A stretch of 64,000 bases of DNA from Porphyridium purpureum (taxonomy: Eukaryota; Rhodophyta; Bangiophyceae; Porphyridiales; Porphyridiaceae), in contig VRMN01000001.1 in assembly GCA_008690995.1 (NCBI GenBank), positions 1,178,001 through 1,242,000 on the forward strand, in the 5' to 3' direction. Both the position numbers and the translations under genes were made by a program. The notes beneath the pieces were generated by a model that saw only the letters and a program-made list of their open reading frames with translations, made no database searches and was not told the origin of the DNA. Shown piece after piece: positions 28,827 through 38,078 of the stretch. Position 1 is the stretch's first letter; each line of letters begins with the position of its first letter.

Positions 28827-30131
28827 ATGGACGTGCCTGACACGCGCTGCGTGGAAATTCGCGGCGCGTTAGACATAGGCTCGAGCCAGCACAAGTTGGT
28901 CGTAGCGCGCGTGCGCGTGGCAGCGTCTGGGAATCGCCCGTTGGAGGTGGTCGATATCATGCGAGAGACGCAGATCGCCGTGTACCTGAATGATGCGTTT
29001 GTGGCCGCAAACTGCGCAGAGTTGAGCGCCGGCATTCTTTCTGAATCCGAGACTGCATTGCGCAAGCTCGTGCAGCTTGCACGCGAGGATGGAGCAGGGC
29101 AAATCGCTGGCGTGGCCACAGCCGTGTTCCGCAAGGCAGCGAATGGCGAGTCCTATTTGGCGAGGATCAGCGACACGCTGTGCATCACCATTCGCCTGGT
29201 GACTCAGCAAATGGAGGGGGAGCTTGGGTTCATGAGCGCCCTTGCGCAGCTGCAGCTGCACCGAAACGTGAAACCATCGTCTGTATCGGCGTCGGTGCCA
29301 GGCTTGCCGCCGGCTACTGGTGTGTTGAATCCACCTTCTTGCGCCATTTCTGCAGACTCGCTCGTCTCGTGGGACTCTGGCGGTGGCAGTTTCCAGCTCG
29401 CGGCAGCAATGGAGAGGAAGTCGCATGAGCAACAAGAAGTCAGTGACTCAGAAATTCTCGTCTTTCAGGGCCCTATTGGAAACGCCAATGTTCTTGCGCT
29501 ACTGTGTCGCGTTCGCGGCACTACCTTTTCTCCCGGCAAAACTTGTAATCCGGTTTCTGAGGACGAATTTACTGAGCTAACACGATTAATCGCGCAAGAG
29601 ATTTCCGCGGTGCAAGTACCGCACTGGCTACGCAATCGCCTTGATCAGCCTGACAGCCTTGTGGTCGGAATCGGCAATCGCACCAGCTTATTTTGCGTAG
29701 GGCGCGACGCCACCAGCAAAGAAGAGTTCACCGCGCAGGATGTGCGTGAGTCGTCGCGTGCCCTTCTTGGTAAAGATGATGTCGCTCTCGACCGATACAT
29801 GCGCGAATGCGCCGCGCGCTTTCATTCGGAGGCGTCCTACACGGCTAGCAACGACAAAAGCCACAATTTATCCACAAGACAAGTATCATCGATGTCGTCG
29901 TCAAGCGCGTCATATCCAGAGCCCAAAACCGTTGTTTGTAAGCTGGCGCTCTTGTACACAGTTATGACCCAGCTACAGATTCGTTCCGTGCGATACCAGC
30001 AGACTATGGGCTCGTGTCCGGGTATCCTGCTGGACGACATATTGTGGACCAAGCTTGGCATGCCACCGATGGATCCTGCTCTGGAAGCGAAGGTGTCTGC
30101 GCCGACGCGAGAACGAGCAGGCATGCGATGA
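28827..30131 (+). CDS. Ppx/GppA-family phosphatase (exopolyphosphatase-like)
   Basis: 434 residues with the actin-like ATPase fold of the Ppx/GppA family. The N-terminal nucleotide-binding loop is ALDIGSSQHKLVVARV. A second family block, GVATAVFRKAANGESYLARI, is followed by IRLVTQQMEGELGFMSA, which corresponds to the family's EEEARLGY catalytic region with Glu retained in EGELG. The second phosphate loop is WDSGGGSFQL (about 184). These proteins hydrolyse polyphosphate or the pentaphosphate ppGpp precursor; the fungal relative RTG2 is a regulator. The C-terminal part (330-434) is divergent and Ser-rich, and lacks an HD domain. No targeting peptide is seen. Its 3' end converges on the DnaJ gene at 125 bp. 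Confidence 0.82.
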   Translation: MDVPDTRCVEIRGALDIGSSQHKLVVARVRVAASGNRPLEVVDIMRETQIAVYLNDAFVAANCAELSAGILSESETALRKLVQLAREDGAGQIAGVATAVFRKAANGESYLARISDTLCITIRLVTQQMEGELGFMSALAQLQLHRNVKPSSVSASVPGLPPATGVLNPPSCAISADSLVSWDSGGGSFQLAAAMERKSHEQQEVSDSEILVFQGPIGNANVLALLCRVRGTTFSPGKTCNPVSEDEFTELTRLIAQEISAVQVPHWLRNRLDQPDSLVVGIGNRTSLFCVGRDATSKEEFTAQDVRESSRALLGKDDVALDRYMRECAARFHSEASYTASNDKSHNLSTRQVSSMSSSSASYPEPKTVVCKLALLYTVMTQLQIRSVRYQQTMGSCPGILLDDILWTKLGMPPMDPALEAKVSAPTRERAGMR

Positions 30132-30256
30132 TCAAAGTCTGACCAAAAACCATAGCCAAGCACCGCTTTAACATTAAATTGCATGCTAATGATATTCGAG
30201 TCCTCGTCGGACGCAAAGTGAGAAACCATCAAGAAAGGCGGGTACACATTCCCAGA

Positions 30257-31483
30257 CTACAGCTCTTCCTTTGGTGGCTCGCCCACAAACGCCTGGGCCT
30301 CTGGAAACAAGGCATGCACCTGCTTGATTTGGTCGGCTGAAAGATGGTCTGGAAATTCGACCCAAAATTCAACAATCATATCGCCCTTGTCAGTGTCGCT
30401 TCTAAAGTGTGGGAGACCTTCGCCCACTACCCGCACTTGCTGTAAAGGCAGCGTGATAGAGCTCTTCTGAATAGGCACGCTTCGACCATCAAGCTGCTTC
30501 ACGACGCGGTTGACGCCCACCAGAGCTTCGCGCAAGGAAATGTTCATGCGGTGAAATAGGTCGTTGCCCATGCGCACAAATCGCTCGTGCGGCTCGGTCT
30601 GTACGCGGAAAATGATATCTCCCGGGTTCATGTCATCATGCTCATCGGCCTCACCTTCAAAGCGCACCTCGCTCATTTCCGGTGCGCCTTGCTCAACGTC
30701 GATGAGAAGCACCTTTTCCACTTCCTCAAACTGGCCCTTGGGACACTTTTCACAGTTTCCCGTGCTGATCTTACCTTTGCCACCGCACTTTGGACATGGG
30801 CTGCGTGTCTGCATCACCGCGAAGCCCATTTGGCGCTGCGACATGACCCAACCGGTGCCGCCACAGGTTGTGCACTTCTTGACACAGTCGCTCCAAGCTG
30901 AACACACAACCTGTTTCTTGTGCGCTGCCTCGATGACATCGCCCGAATACACCGACTCGAGTGACAAAAAGAGAGGCACGACGAGACTCGGGCCCTTCCG
31001 AGCCTCACTGCCGCCGCCGCGTGCGCCACCTCGGCGTCGTCCGCCAAACTCAAAGTCAAAGCCACCAAATCCATCGAAAAAGGAATCGAAAGGATCAAAT
31101 CCGCCTCGTCCGCCGCCACCGCCGCCACCGGCATTCTGCTTGAGCCCCTCTTCTCCGAATCGATCGTACACGCTGCGCTTCTCCGGATCCGACAGCACTT
31201 CGTACGCCTGTCCCAGCTGTACAAACTTATCCTTGGCCGCATCATCATCTGGATTCTTATCTGGATGGTACTGGAGCGACTTCTTCCTATACGCGCGCTT
31301 GATTGTCGCAGCATCGGCGTCCTTTGGCACGCCGAGCAGCGCATAATAATCGGATCCCGCGAGCACGAGCCCGCACAGCAATATCAGCACGATCAGCGCT
31401 ACCACCACATTCACATGGTGCACGTGCCGCCTTCGGCGCCACCATCGCGCGCGCTTTGCACTCGGATCAGCCTCCCTCCCCAT
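30257..31483 (-). CDS. ER-type DnaJ co-chaperone (ERdj3/Scj1-like)
   Basis: 408 residues from the ATG at 31483; the longer frame starts at GTG. A basic N-terminus is followed by a hydrophobic segment (about 24-43, VVVALIVLILLCGLVLAGS), acting as signal peptide or anchor for the ER. The J domain follows at once with DYYALLGV and the HPD motif (residues 73-75) that stimulates Hsp70. Then come a Gly/Phe-rich region (about 115-150) and a substrate-binding part containing four CxxC-like pairs (CVKKCTTCGGTG, CPKCGGKG, CEKCPKG), as in type A DnaJ and ERdj3. The C-terminal dimer region has LREALVGV and GEGLP. It likely partners BiP in ER protein folding. Confidence 0.92.
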   Translation of the reverse strand: MGREADPSAKRARWWRRRRHVHHVNVVVALIVLILLCGLVLAGSDYYALLGVPKDADAATIKRAYRKKSLQYHPDKNPDDDAAKDKFVQLGQAYEVLSDPEKRSVYDRFGEEGLKQNAGGGGGGGRGGFDPFDSFFDGFGGFDFEFGGRRRGGARGGGSEARKGPSLVVPLFLSLESVYSGDVIEAAHKKQVVCSAWSDCVKKCTTCGGTGWVMSQRQMGFAVMQTRSPCPKCGGKGKISTGNCEKCPKGQFEEVEKVLLIDVEQGAPEMSEVRFEGEADEHDDMNPGDIIFRVQTEPHERFVRMGNDLFHRMNISLREALVGVNRVVKQLDGRSVPIQKSSITLPLQQVRVVGEGLPHFRSDTDKGDMIVEFWVEFPDHLSADQIKQVHALFPEAQAFVGEPPKEEL

Positions 31484-32162
31484 CTTCGACAACGCATCAC
31501 CCGCGCTCACACACCCGCTCCCGTCACCCAGCTCCCTTTCAAGTCCCCACCCACACGCACGCTCACCTCGCTCCCATCAATCATTTTGGAGGTACACTTG
31601 CATGTACCCCACCCACACACGCCATCCACAGTTCATCGGTTTCCCGATCGTGGCGGTCCTGTACCTTTACCCGCTGTTCTCGGTTTAACGGTCCATTGCC
31701 GACCGTGCAAGCTCCAGCAAGGCTGCTGTCATGGGGAGGACGTTCCCGTGGCTGAGCGCGTCAGTTTCTATGGCAGTTTCCCCTCGTTTTGCGGTGGAGA
31801 AATACACATGCGTCCTTGTGGGACAAAGAGGTACAGCGCCATGCCTCTTACGTGTCTCTCTGGCGGCACCGCACCGCACCGCCCCGCACCGCCCCGCGCG
31901 GTCATGATTTTGTTAAGCGGGTGAAACACACGTGTCCCGCTGCAAGCAGAGGCGTGGAATTATTTTTAGGTGCATACACAAACGCAAACAAAGCACGTGT
32001 AAAATGGCCGCGTGCCAGATCGGCTCATGGACCGACTGAGCGCGTGGACGATTGCGGAGTTCTGGTGAGAGGGGGGGTCAAGAGCGGCGACGTCTTTGCT
32101 TCCCTGGCGGTCAACTCGTCGGTTGTGCACGCAGTCGACTTGGTGCTAGGGATGGTTCGAGT
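31484..32162. other. Divergent spacer with GAGGTACACTT element
   Basis: 679 bp between the DnaJ and FtsX-type genes. It contains GAGGTACACTT (31589-31599) nested in an inverted repeat, a GTCC-TTGT-GGGAC palindrome (31812-31824) and C-rich CCGCACCG repeats near 31870. No gene seen. Confidence 0.5.
31589..31608 (+). promoter_or_regulatory. Candidate element GAGGTACACTT with inverted repeat
   Basis: This is an exact copy of the 11-base word at 2064-2074. GGTACA at 31591-31596 pairs with TGTACC at 31603-31608, so the site is also palindromic. It sits 106 bp from the DnaJ ATG. Confidence 0.35.
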
Positions 32163-35100
32163 ATGCAGATGAGTCGGGTGGAGGACGGCGCCGTACAGTC
32201 GGGGGCAACGACGTGCAGCGTTGCCGCGCGACCTGGCGCACGAGAGCGTAAGATGCACAGCCCGCCGCAATCTGTGCGCGACAATGCCCAGCATGCCGCG
32301 GCTGCAGAAGGGGTCGACGACACGAGCAGAAGGTCCTCGTCGCACACAAGCTCTGCAGACGAGGGCGCCCGGTCGTCACTTGAGGAGAGGGGCCTCAAGG
32401 CAGCGGAAATGGCGCGCCGGGAGTACGCCAGTCAGGAGGAGATTGCTAGTGCAGCGGACGACGCGTCGTCGACAGCTTGTTTTCGCAAAGGCGCACCTGG
32501 CCAGGGGTGCTGGCCGCCAGGTCGACGGAAACATTCTCCGCAGAGGCGGGCGAAGCCGCCCAAGGCGCGGTCGGGATGGATGGCGGCACGCTTTAATGTG
32601 GGATACGTGCTAGGTGACACGCGGATACGCCTTCTTGACGCGCTGCTGAATGTGCTCGTGGTTTTACTCGTGGTGACATTTGTTGCGGTGGTTGATGTCG
32701 TCATCGGGTACGTGCCGGCGCTTTTTGTGCGCTTTGCAGAAAAGGAGGCAGGCGAGTCGGACATTCTGCTCGCATTTTCACCAGCCAAGTACGATGTCTT
32801 GATGAATACTCGTACTACCATGTCTGCCGATGTTAAAGTTCGCGGGACGGGCGAGGACGGAGGTGGGGGCGCGCTGCTGATGAACTACCTGCGCCTGGAA
32901 GAGGCATTGGCAGCTGAATCTTCACTTAAAACAGCGCCGCGCTGGCTTGCACGCGGTGTGGTCCGCGACGCTTCAGGCAAGGCGGATTTGAACGTATCTG
33001 TAAACTTGCTGGTGTACGACGACTCGCGCGAGTCCTCCGCGCGCATTGGGCGCAGCTGGCAGCCGCGCGCCTTGGGAAAGCTAGAGGCACACGCGTCGCA
33101 GTCCATACTTGAATCGCTGGGCGTACGCGAAAATACTGGCGAGCGCGTGCTTCTGCAGGTCAATTTGCGAGACTTGTTGCAGGTCGCTGGGTTCGATGAC
33201 GCGCGCAATCTGCTCGCTGCAGTACTCGACGTCTTGGATATCACGCCGGGCGCAAACATATCTATTCCCATCCCCGGCGGTGACTTGCTTTTGCCTGCCT
33301 TGATTCTTACCGGGAGCGCCGTGGGAGCGTTCGGAGCAGTGAATGGAGTATCTTCGATTCCTCTGAGCGATTTTGTGGATACCCCAGAATTCCTGGCTTT
33401 CTTCGGCGCAGAGCCAATTTTGACGCCTTCGTTTTCGTCGCCGCTTGCTCCAGCGGCTTTTTCTCTAAGACAAGAAGGACAGGATTTGTCTTCAAACATT
33501 TCAGACGTCATTGCGCCCGAGTTACCTGTGCAGGACGAGCTAACTGTGATCCAAAGTGATCTTTCGCTCTCAGAGGCCGCGCAACTTCTCCTACAAAACT
33601 CAAGTATCAGTCTGGCAAATCAAACGCTGGACATTCCGATTTCGTCACTGGAGCTTTTCTTTGTAGCACTATGGTCCGAGCTTGACTGGAGCCTGTCTAC
33701 CGAGGTCACCATCGTAGATCAAGTCACGGAACCAGGGGGCAAATGGCCGAGTCGGCTCGGAAATGTCCTCGCACTGGAGGCAAGAAACGTGATCGAAGCG
33801 GTTGTCGACATGGCAAACAAATGGCTACTCAAGTCTGTTCAAGCGGAGCCACAAGCCACGGGTTTTGGCGCAAAAAATACGCAGACCCAGTTATCCGCAA
33901 TTGCGAATCTGATTTTTGCGCAAGCGATCAACCGCGCGCTTGTGGACTTTTTGAAATCACTGAACGTTTTTGCACTGGTGCCGCTGGTCGGTGTGCAAGA
34001 CCGTGAGCGCTTAGCTGCGTATCTCGGCGGCGAAGACGCGTTGACTCGCCGTTTTGCGCTCCAGACAAACCGTATTTCGGAGCTGCTAGGAGTTGACTTT
34101 CCTGTTGACGTTTTTGCGCCAGTTATGGAAGTTGTCGGCGGCGGCTTGATTCTGCTTGACTACTTGGGCGCCATTTTTTTGATTATTCTGATCCTGATTG
34201 CGTTTCTCGGTGGTGTGCTCATCTTTTCTCTCGCGCAGTCCGAGATGGCGGAGCGCACGTACGAATTCGGCATGCTTCGTGCTTTGGGGCTCCGTTTTCA
34301 TGATTTGCTGGCGATCATGGTATTACGTGGTCTGCGCTCGGCGTTGATAGGCTTTGCCATCGGTCTGGCGCTTGCTTGCGTGGCGCTGATCATTGTGAAC
34401 GCGGTATTCTCTGATATTACCTCATTTGCGCTCTCGGTGGCATTGCCGGTCTCAACAGTCATCTTTGCCGTTCTCGTGGGCCTTTTTGTTCCACTTGCGG
34501 CCAACATCCTACCGGCGCGCCGAGCATTGGGTAAATCACTCAAGGATGCTCTTGATGTGTCCAAAAATGCATCAGACAACGGGCCCACGGTCAAGTTTCG
34601 CCGCCTTGAAAATATCGGAATCAATTGGTGGCTGTTCGTAACGGGCGCGTTTTTGCTGATCAGCGGCGTGGTTTTCTACTATGTACTGCCATCGTCGTTC
34701 ATTGACGAAGACTTTCGCACCTTCTTCATTGTGATTAACTTGTCACTGATTCTCATGCTTTTGGGCCTTTCGTTTATTTCGCAATTGGGTCAGGTGTGGA
34801 TTCAGCGGGCACTACTTTGGATCCTGATTCCACCATTCAAGCTAGCAAGGACGCATGATGACCGTAAGTTGCGCCCGCTAGTAGCGCGACAGCTCAAGGC
34901 TCATCTGGGTCGCAACAAGAATGCGGCGCTTATGGTCACAGTCGGAGTTGCCTTTATTATTTTTGGGGGCGCAACCATCCAGCAGCAAGTGTCGAACGTG
35001 CGCAACTCAACGTATGAATCCTACGGCTCGGACGTGTTTGTGCGCGTCTTGGATGACTTCACTGATTCGCAAGGACTTAGTCTGGCTAATGTGCACACAT

Positions 35101-36404
35101 TTCTGGAACGGGAAAAGGCGGAAGGATACGTGGCAAGCTTCTCTTTTCTTCGCGGCCCGCTGAGCGTGAAGTTAGTGTCATCGCCAAGCGAGAGCCTCGC
35201 GGTGAAGGACATGAAAATTTACGGTATTGACAACGAGCTGTTTGATACCATTCGGGAGGATTTGAGCGTGTTGAGCAAACGTGCCGAGTTGGACCCGTCG
35301 TCTGGACGTACCGTTGGCTTTACAAACACGGAGGAGGTGCTTTTGAATCCGAGTGCAGGTGTAGTAAGTGCTCACTACGGCTCGCGCGGTGCGTATCCTA
35401 CACTGGAGTCTCTTTACTCGATGACGTCAGCGGTAGACTATCCTCTGCGCCTGCGATTTCCCGACACGGTGCTTCGAAATCAGACGCTCGCATACAGCGA
35501 GTCAACGTATTACGAACCGGTGCATCTGGTCTTAAGCGCCGCAGGAAACTCGCTTCTCTCATTCGACCCGAACATGCCCATCAAGCTTGGAATTCGTACA
35601 AGCGAAAACAGTTTTGATTTCGCAGCTCGGCCAGTCGTCATGTACTCAACTTTGGCTGGATTTGCCTATTCCAGCTACGAAAGCACGTTTCGCAGCTCTG
35701 AGCTCCTTGCGCGAGAGGCGGACTTTCTGAACTTGTATCGTTTGGCATACAACATTTCCTCAGACGGTGAGAAGAATGAGATGGCAGGGGGACCAGTGCT
35801 ATCCAACGGGACGGGAAAGGCTACTCTGCTAGATGATGGGCTGGACAATTTTGAGCGGATTTTCATCTCAATCCGAGGGGACCAAGACATTGTCAAAGCT
35901 TCGCGACGCGTCGCGAACGGCCTGCGCGCAATTATTCCAGAGAACACAGATATTGTGAACGTCCACGAAGCACTGGAGAGCTCACAGAGTGTGGCTGATG
36001 GACTCATCATCCTGCTCACTGTTATATCTGCAATGTCTGTCATTCTTTGCTTCATTAGCTTGTGGTTCACGTTTCAAAGCAATGGCAAAGAAGATCAGAT
36101 GATGTTTGCCGTGCTGCGCTCGATGGGCATGACCGTCCCTGAGTTGCGCCGCCTCTTCATATTGGAAAGCCTGGCGGTTGTCCTTTACGCATTGATAATG
36201 GGCACGCTGAGCGGTGTTGTGGTCAGTGTGACATTGGCGCTCCAGGACATGGTCGTGAATGAGTCGCGTTTCAAGATGTTCTTCCCAGTCATTTCGTATG
36301 CGGTCATGTTGTCTCTCGATCTGCTGGCCGCCGTGCTTGCTCCTGTTCTCATCGTTCGGGGCCTTACCAAGCGGCCAGTCGCTGGAATTTTGCGCAGCGT
36401 TTAG
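32163..36404 (+). CDS. Very large FtsX-type membrane permease
   Basis: 1,413 residues from the ATG at 32163; the longer reading starts at TTG. A charged, disordered N-terminus (about 150 residues) precedes TM1 (about 156-185). A large extracytosolic domain follows, then an FtsX/MacB-type helix block (about 660-786) with LRALGLRFHDLLAIMVLRG, the typical coupling segment between TM helices. Two more helices lie near 822 and 855. After a second large extracytosolic domain there is a final three-helix block (about 1279-1409) with VLRSMGMTVPELRRLF and a VLAPVLIVRGLTKRPVAGIL tail. This duplicated arrangement matches bacterial ABC exporters of the LolC or MacB type, whose ATPase is a separate protein. 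No ATPase is encoded nearby. The substrate is unknown. Confidence 0.88.
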   Translation: MQMSRVEDGAVQSGATTCSVAARPGARERKMHSPPQSVRDNAQHAAAAEGVDDTSRRSSSHTSSADEGARSSLEERGLKAAEMARREYASQEEIASAADDASSTACFRKGAPGQGCWPPGRRKHSPQRRAKPPKARSGWMAARFNVGYVLGDTRIRLLDALLNVLVVLLVVTFVAVVDVVIGYVPALFVRFAEKEAGESDILLAFSPAKYDVLMNTRTTMSADVKVRGTGEDGGGGALLMNYLRLEEALAAESSLKTAPRWLARGVVRDASGKADLNVSVNLLVYDDSRESSARIGRSWQPRALGKLEAHASQSILESLGVRENTGERVLLQVNLRDLLQVAGFDDARNLLAAVLDVLDITPGANISIPIPGGDLLLPALILTGSAVGAFGAVNGVSSIPLSDFVDTPEFLAFFGAEPILTPSFSSPLAPAAFSLRQEGQDLSSNISDVIAPELPVQDELTVIQSDLSLSEAAQLLLQNSSISLANQTLDIPISSLELFFVALWSELDWSLSTEVTIVDQVTEPGGKWPSRLGNVLALEARNVIEAVVDMANKWLLKSVQAEPQATGFGAKNTQTQLSAIANLIFAQAINRALVDFLKSLNVFALVPLVGVQDRERLAAYLGGEDALTRRFALQTNRISELLGVDFPVDVFAPVMEVVGGGLILLDYLGAIFLIILILIAFLGGVLIFSLAQSEMAERTYEFGMLRALGLRFHDLLAIMVLRGLRSALIGFAIGLALACVALIIVNAVFSDITSFALSVALPVSTVIFAVLVGLFVPLAANILPARRALGKSLKDALDVSKNASDNGPTVKFRRLENIGINWWLFVTGAFLLISGVVFYYVLPSSFIDEDFRTFFIVINLSLILMLLGLSFISQLGQVWIQRALLWILIPPFKLARTHDDRKLRPLVARQLKAHLGRNKNAALMVTVGVAFIIFGGATIQQQVSNVRNSTYESYGSDVFVRVLDDFTDSQGLSLANVHTFLEREKAEGYVASFSFLRGPLSVKLVSSPSESLAVKDMKIYGIDNELFDTIREDLSVLSKRAELDPSSGRTVGFTNTEEVLLNPSAGVVSAHYGSRGAYPTLESLYSMTSAVDYPLRLRFPDTVLRNQTLAYSESTYYEPVHLVLSAAGNSLLSFDPNMPIKLGIRTSENSFDFAARPVVMYSTLAGFAYSSYESTFRSSELLAREADFLNLYRLAYNISSDGEKNEMAGGPVLSNGTGKATLLDDGLDNFERIFISIRGDQDIVKASRRVANGLRAIIPENTDIVNVHEALESSQSVADGLIILLTVISAMSVILCFISLWFTFQSNGKEDQMMFAVLRSMGMTVPELRRLFILESLAVVLYALIMGTLSGVVVSVTLALQDMVVNESRFKMFFPVISYAVMLSLDLLAAVLAPVLIVRGLTKRPVAGILRSV

Positions 36405-36591
36405 CGAGGTGCACATGGGCGCCAGTCAATCACGCTTGAACATATTATTATTAACCTCTAAATTGAACACGCGAAACTAGGGAAACCTACTATTCTCAAA
36501 GTCGCCTGCCAAGTACACACAAACACAAACACGAACACAAACGCCCACCTGCCAGCCCGCACACGTCTTGGCGCTTCACGACGGCTCCAGC

Positions 36592-37642
36592 CTAGTACAC
36601 GAAGAACTGGTCCACAAGGTCCTTCGGAACATACTTCCACGTTGGCGACTCGTTCAGACGAATCGTGATACTCGTATCAGCTCGCGGTGTCGAGGGCAGT
36701 CCGCGGCGAGGGTAAATTGGTTCCAGGAAAAAGCTCCGCACGTACCAGGCCTGATCAAACGCCATCAGCCGTGCGCACAGCGCGTCGAGCTTTTCGAGGT
36801 ACTGCCGCTCAGTCATGGGAAAGTCTTTCATACCAAGGAACGGTCCATAAATGTTTACAGCGACCTGGCGGTCGCTCTCGCCAAATGGCTGTGCCTGCAG
36901 CATAGATACATCGTGATAGTAACCGTACTTACGCCAACATAGCTCGGCCAATTCTGCTCCCGAGAGCTGACGATCCTTCATGTCGCGGGGCACCTCAAGG
37001 TAGTCACTGACGCGCTGCATGTATGCAGTGAAACTTTTGGTCATGTCGTCCTGGTTGTCATCTTCAGACATAAAATCAAAGTCATCGATTTTGCAGTACT
37101 CTGGAGGGTTGTCCGAGTTGCAAGGGTTCTTCGCGCCATCAGCTCCTCCGGCGAACTCGCCGTCCTCAGGATCAAACGGATCCCATCTCCCCCAGGACAA
37201 AGACGTCTTTGTAATATTGAAAACGCCTCGTTCCTCCTCAGGTCGCTGATCTGGGCTCCATTTTTTTTTCCTTCTTGCCCTGAAATAAGTCCCAGCAGGC
37301 GTCATCGAAGCGCTGCCACAGCGACTTTTCGTTCTCCTTGCTCTTCGCGCCGTTCTTCTGCATGACGTAGATCTTCAGCAACTCGCTATACAGCTCCGTG
37401 CCGACGTATTTTCTCTTGCCGCCAAACTTGAGCTGCCTGACTTCAACGGCCAGTTCAGTCGGCTGCACGTCTTCAATCTGGCGGCCCTTTTCGGCGACCA
37501 TTTGCAGCCGCGCCACGCCGCTTCGTCTCTGCCTCCGCGCATCCAGTCCATCCTCCCGCGCATGCGCACGACCACACCACGCCGACTGCGCGCGCAGGCG
37601 CCCACCGCCTCCACTCACTCCAGACACTCCAATGTACGCCAT
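36592..37642 (-). CDS. Plastid-type DUF3067 protein with an apparent frame break
   Basis: Two overlapping frames together make one protein. The first (from the ATG at 37642, start MAYIGVSGVSGGGG) runs into the second at a run of nine A on the minus strand (37261-37269). The second frame ends at 36592. The N-terminal 50 residues look like a plastid transit peptide. A helical region with GTELYSELLKIYVMQKNG and LWQRFDDACWDLF follows. After the junction the DUF3067 core is clear: LSGAELAELCWRKYGYYHDV, a MTERQYLEKLDALCARLMAF helix and a final TSITIRLNES strand. DUF3067 proteins are found in cyanobacteria and plastids with no known role. The break could be an extra base in a homopolymer, a true mutation, a tiny intron or slippage. 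Confidence 0.75.
37261..37269 (-). other. A9 homopolymer at the DUF3067 frame junction
   Basis: On the minus strand the run of nine A separates the two reading frames. The upstream frame reads GKKEKKMEPRSAT then stop, the downstream frame reads RKKKWSPDQRPEEE. The two frames differ by one base. Both flanking protein parts look conserved and soluble, which favours a homopolymer length error or slippage over two genes. Confidence 0.7.
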
Positions 37643-38078
37643 TGCCTTTATCCACCAACACCAACCCACCCACAAACCCACCCTCCCTCTCCCTACCTCT
37701 CCCACCCTGTCCTCAAACCCGCTCACGTCAAATTCCACTTTCAATTTGGTCCGCAGGTGGTTTTCGGGTGTACAGTTGATTTTTGTGCAGCGCATTCCTC
37801 ACTGTACCTCCACATACCGCTGACAACGTGCGTCCGTCGTGCGGCACAGCCTGTATCAAAACGGGCGCGCGGCGTGATTTTTCCTTCTTCTGGCGTGTTG
37901 CTTGTTGTATCGAGCGCGGGCGTGTGTAAGCAGACTAGGGTTTCTGTGGTCCGGTGGGGGTTTTGAACATTTGAACCGAAAGAGGTGTGTCAGGCGGGAG
38001 ATGGTGGTCTGGTAAGCGGCAGGCAGGTGGGCACTGAAAGGCACGAGGTGCGGTTGGCGTGCGTGAGTGGATGGCGGC
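37643..38078. other. Divergent spacer
   Basis: 436 bp between the DUF3067 and lipase genes. It holds a GGGTGTACAG word (37767), ACTGTACCTCC (37801-37811; a 9 of 11 match on the minus strand to the GAGGTACACTT word) and C-rich tracts. No gene seen. Confidence 0.5.

Noticed and set aside
36592-37795. Two separate genes at the DUF3067 locus
   Set aside because: The second frame has no good start of its own before the core, and the first ends abruptly at the A9 run; one broken-frame gene explains both better.
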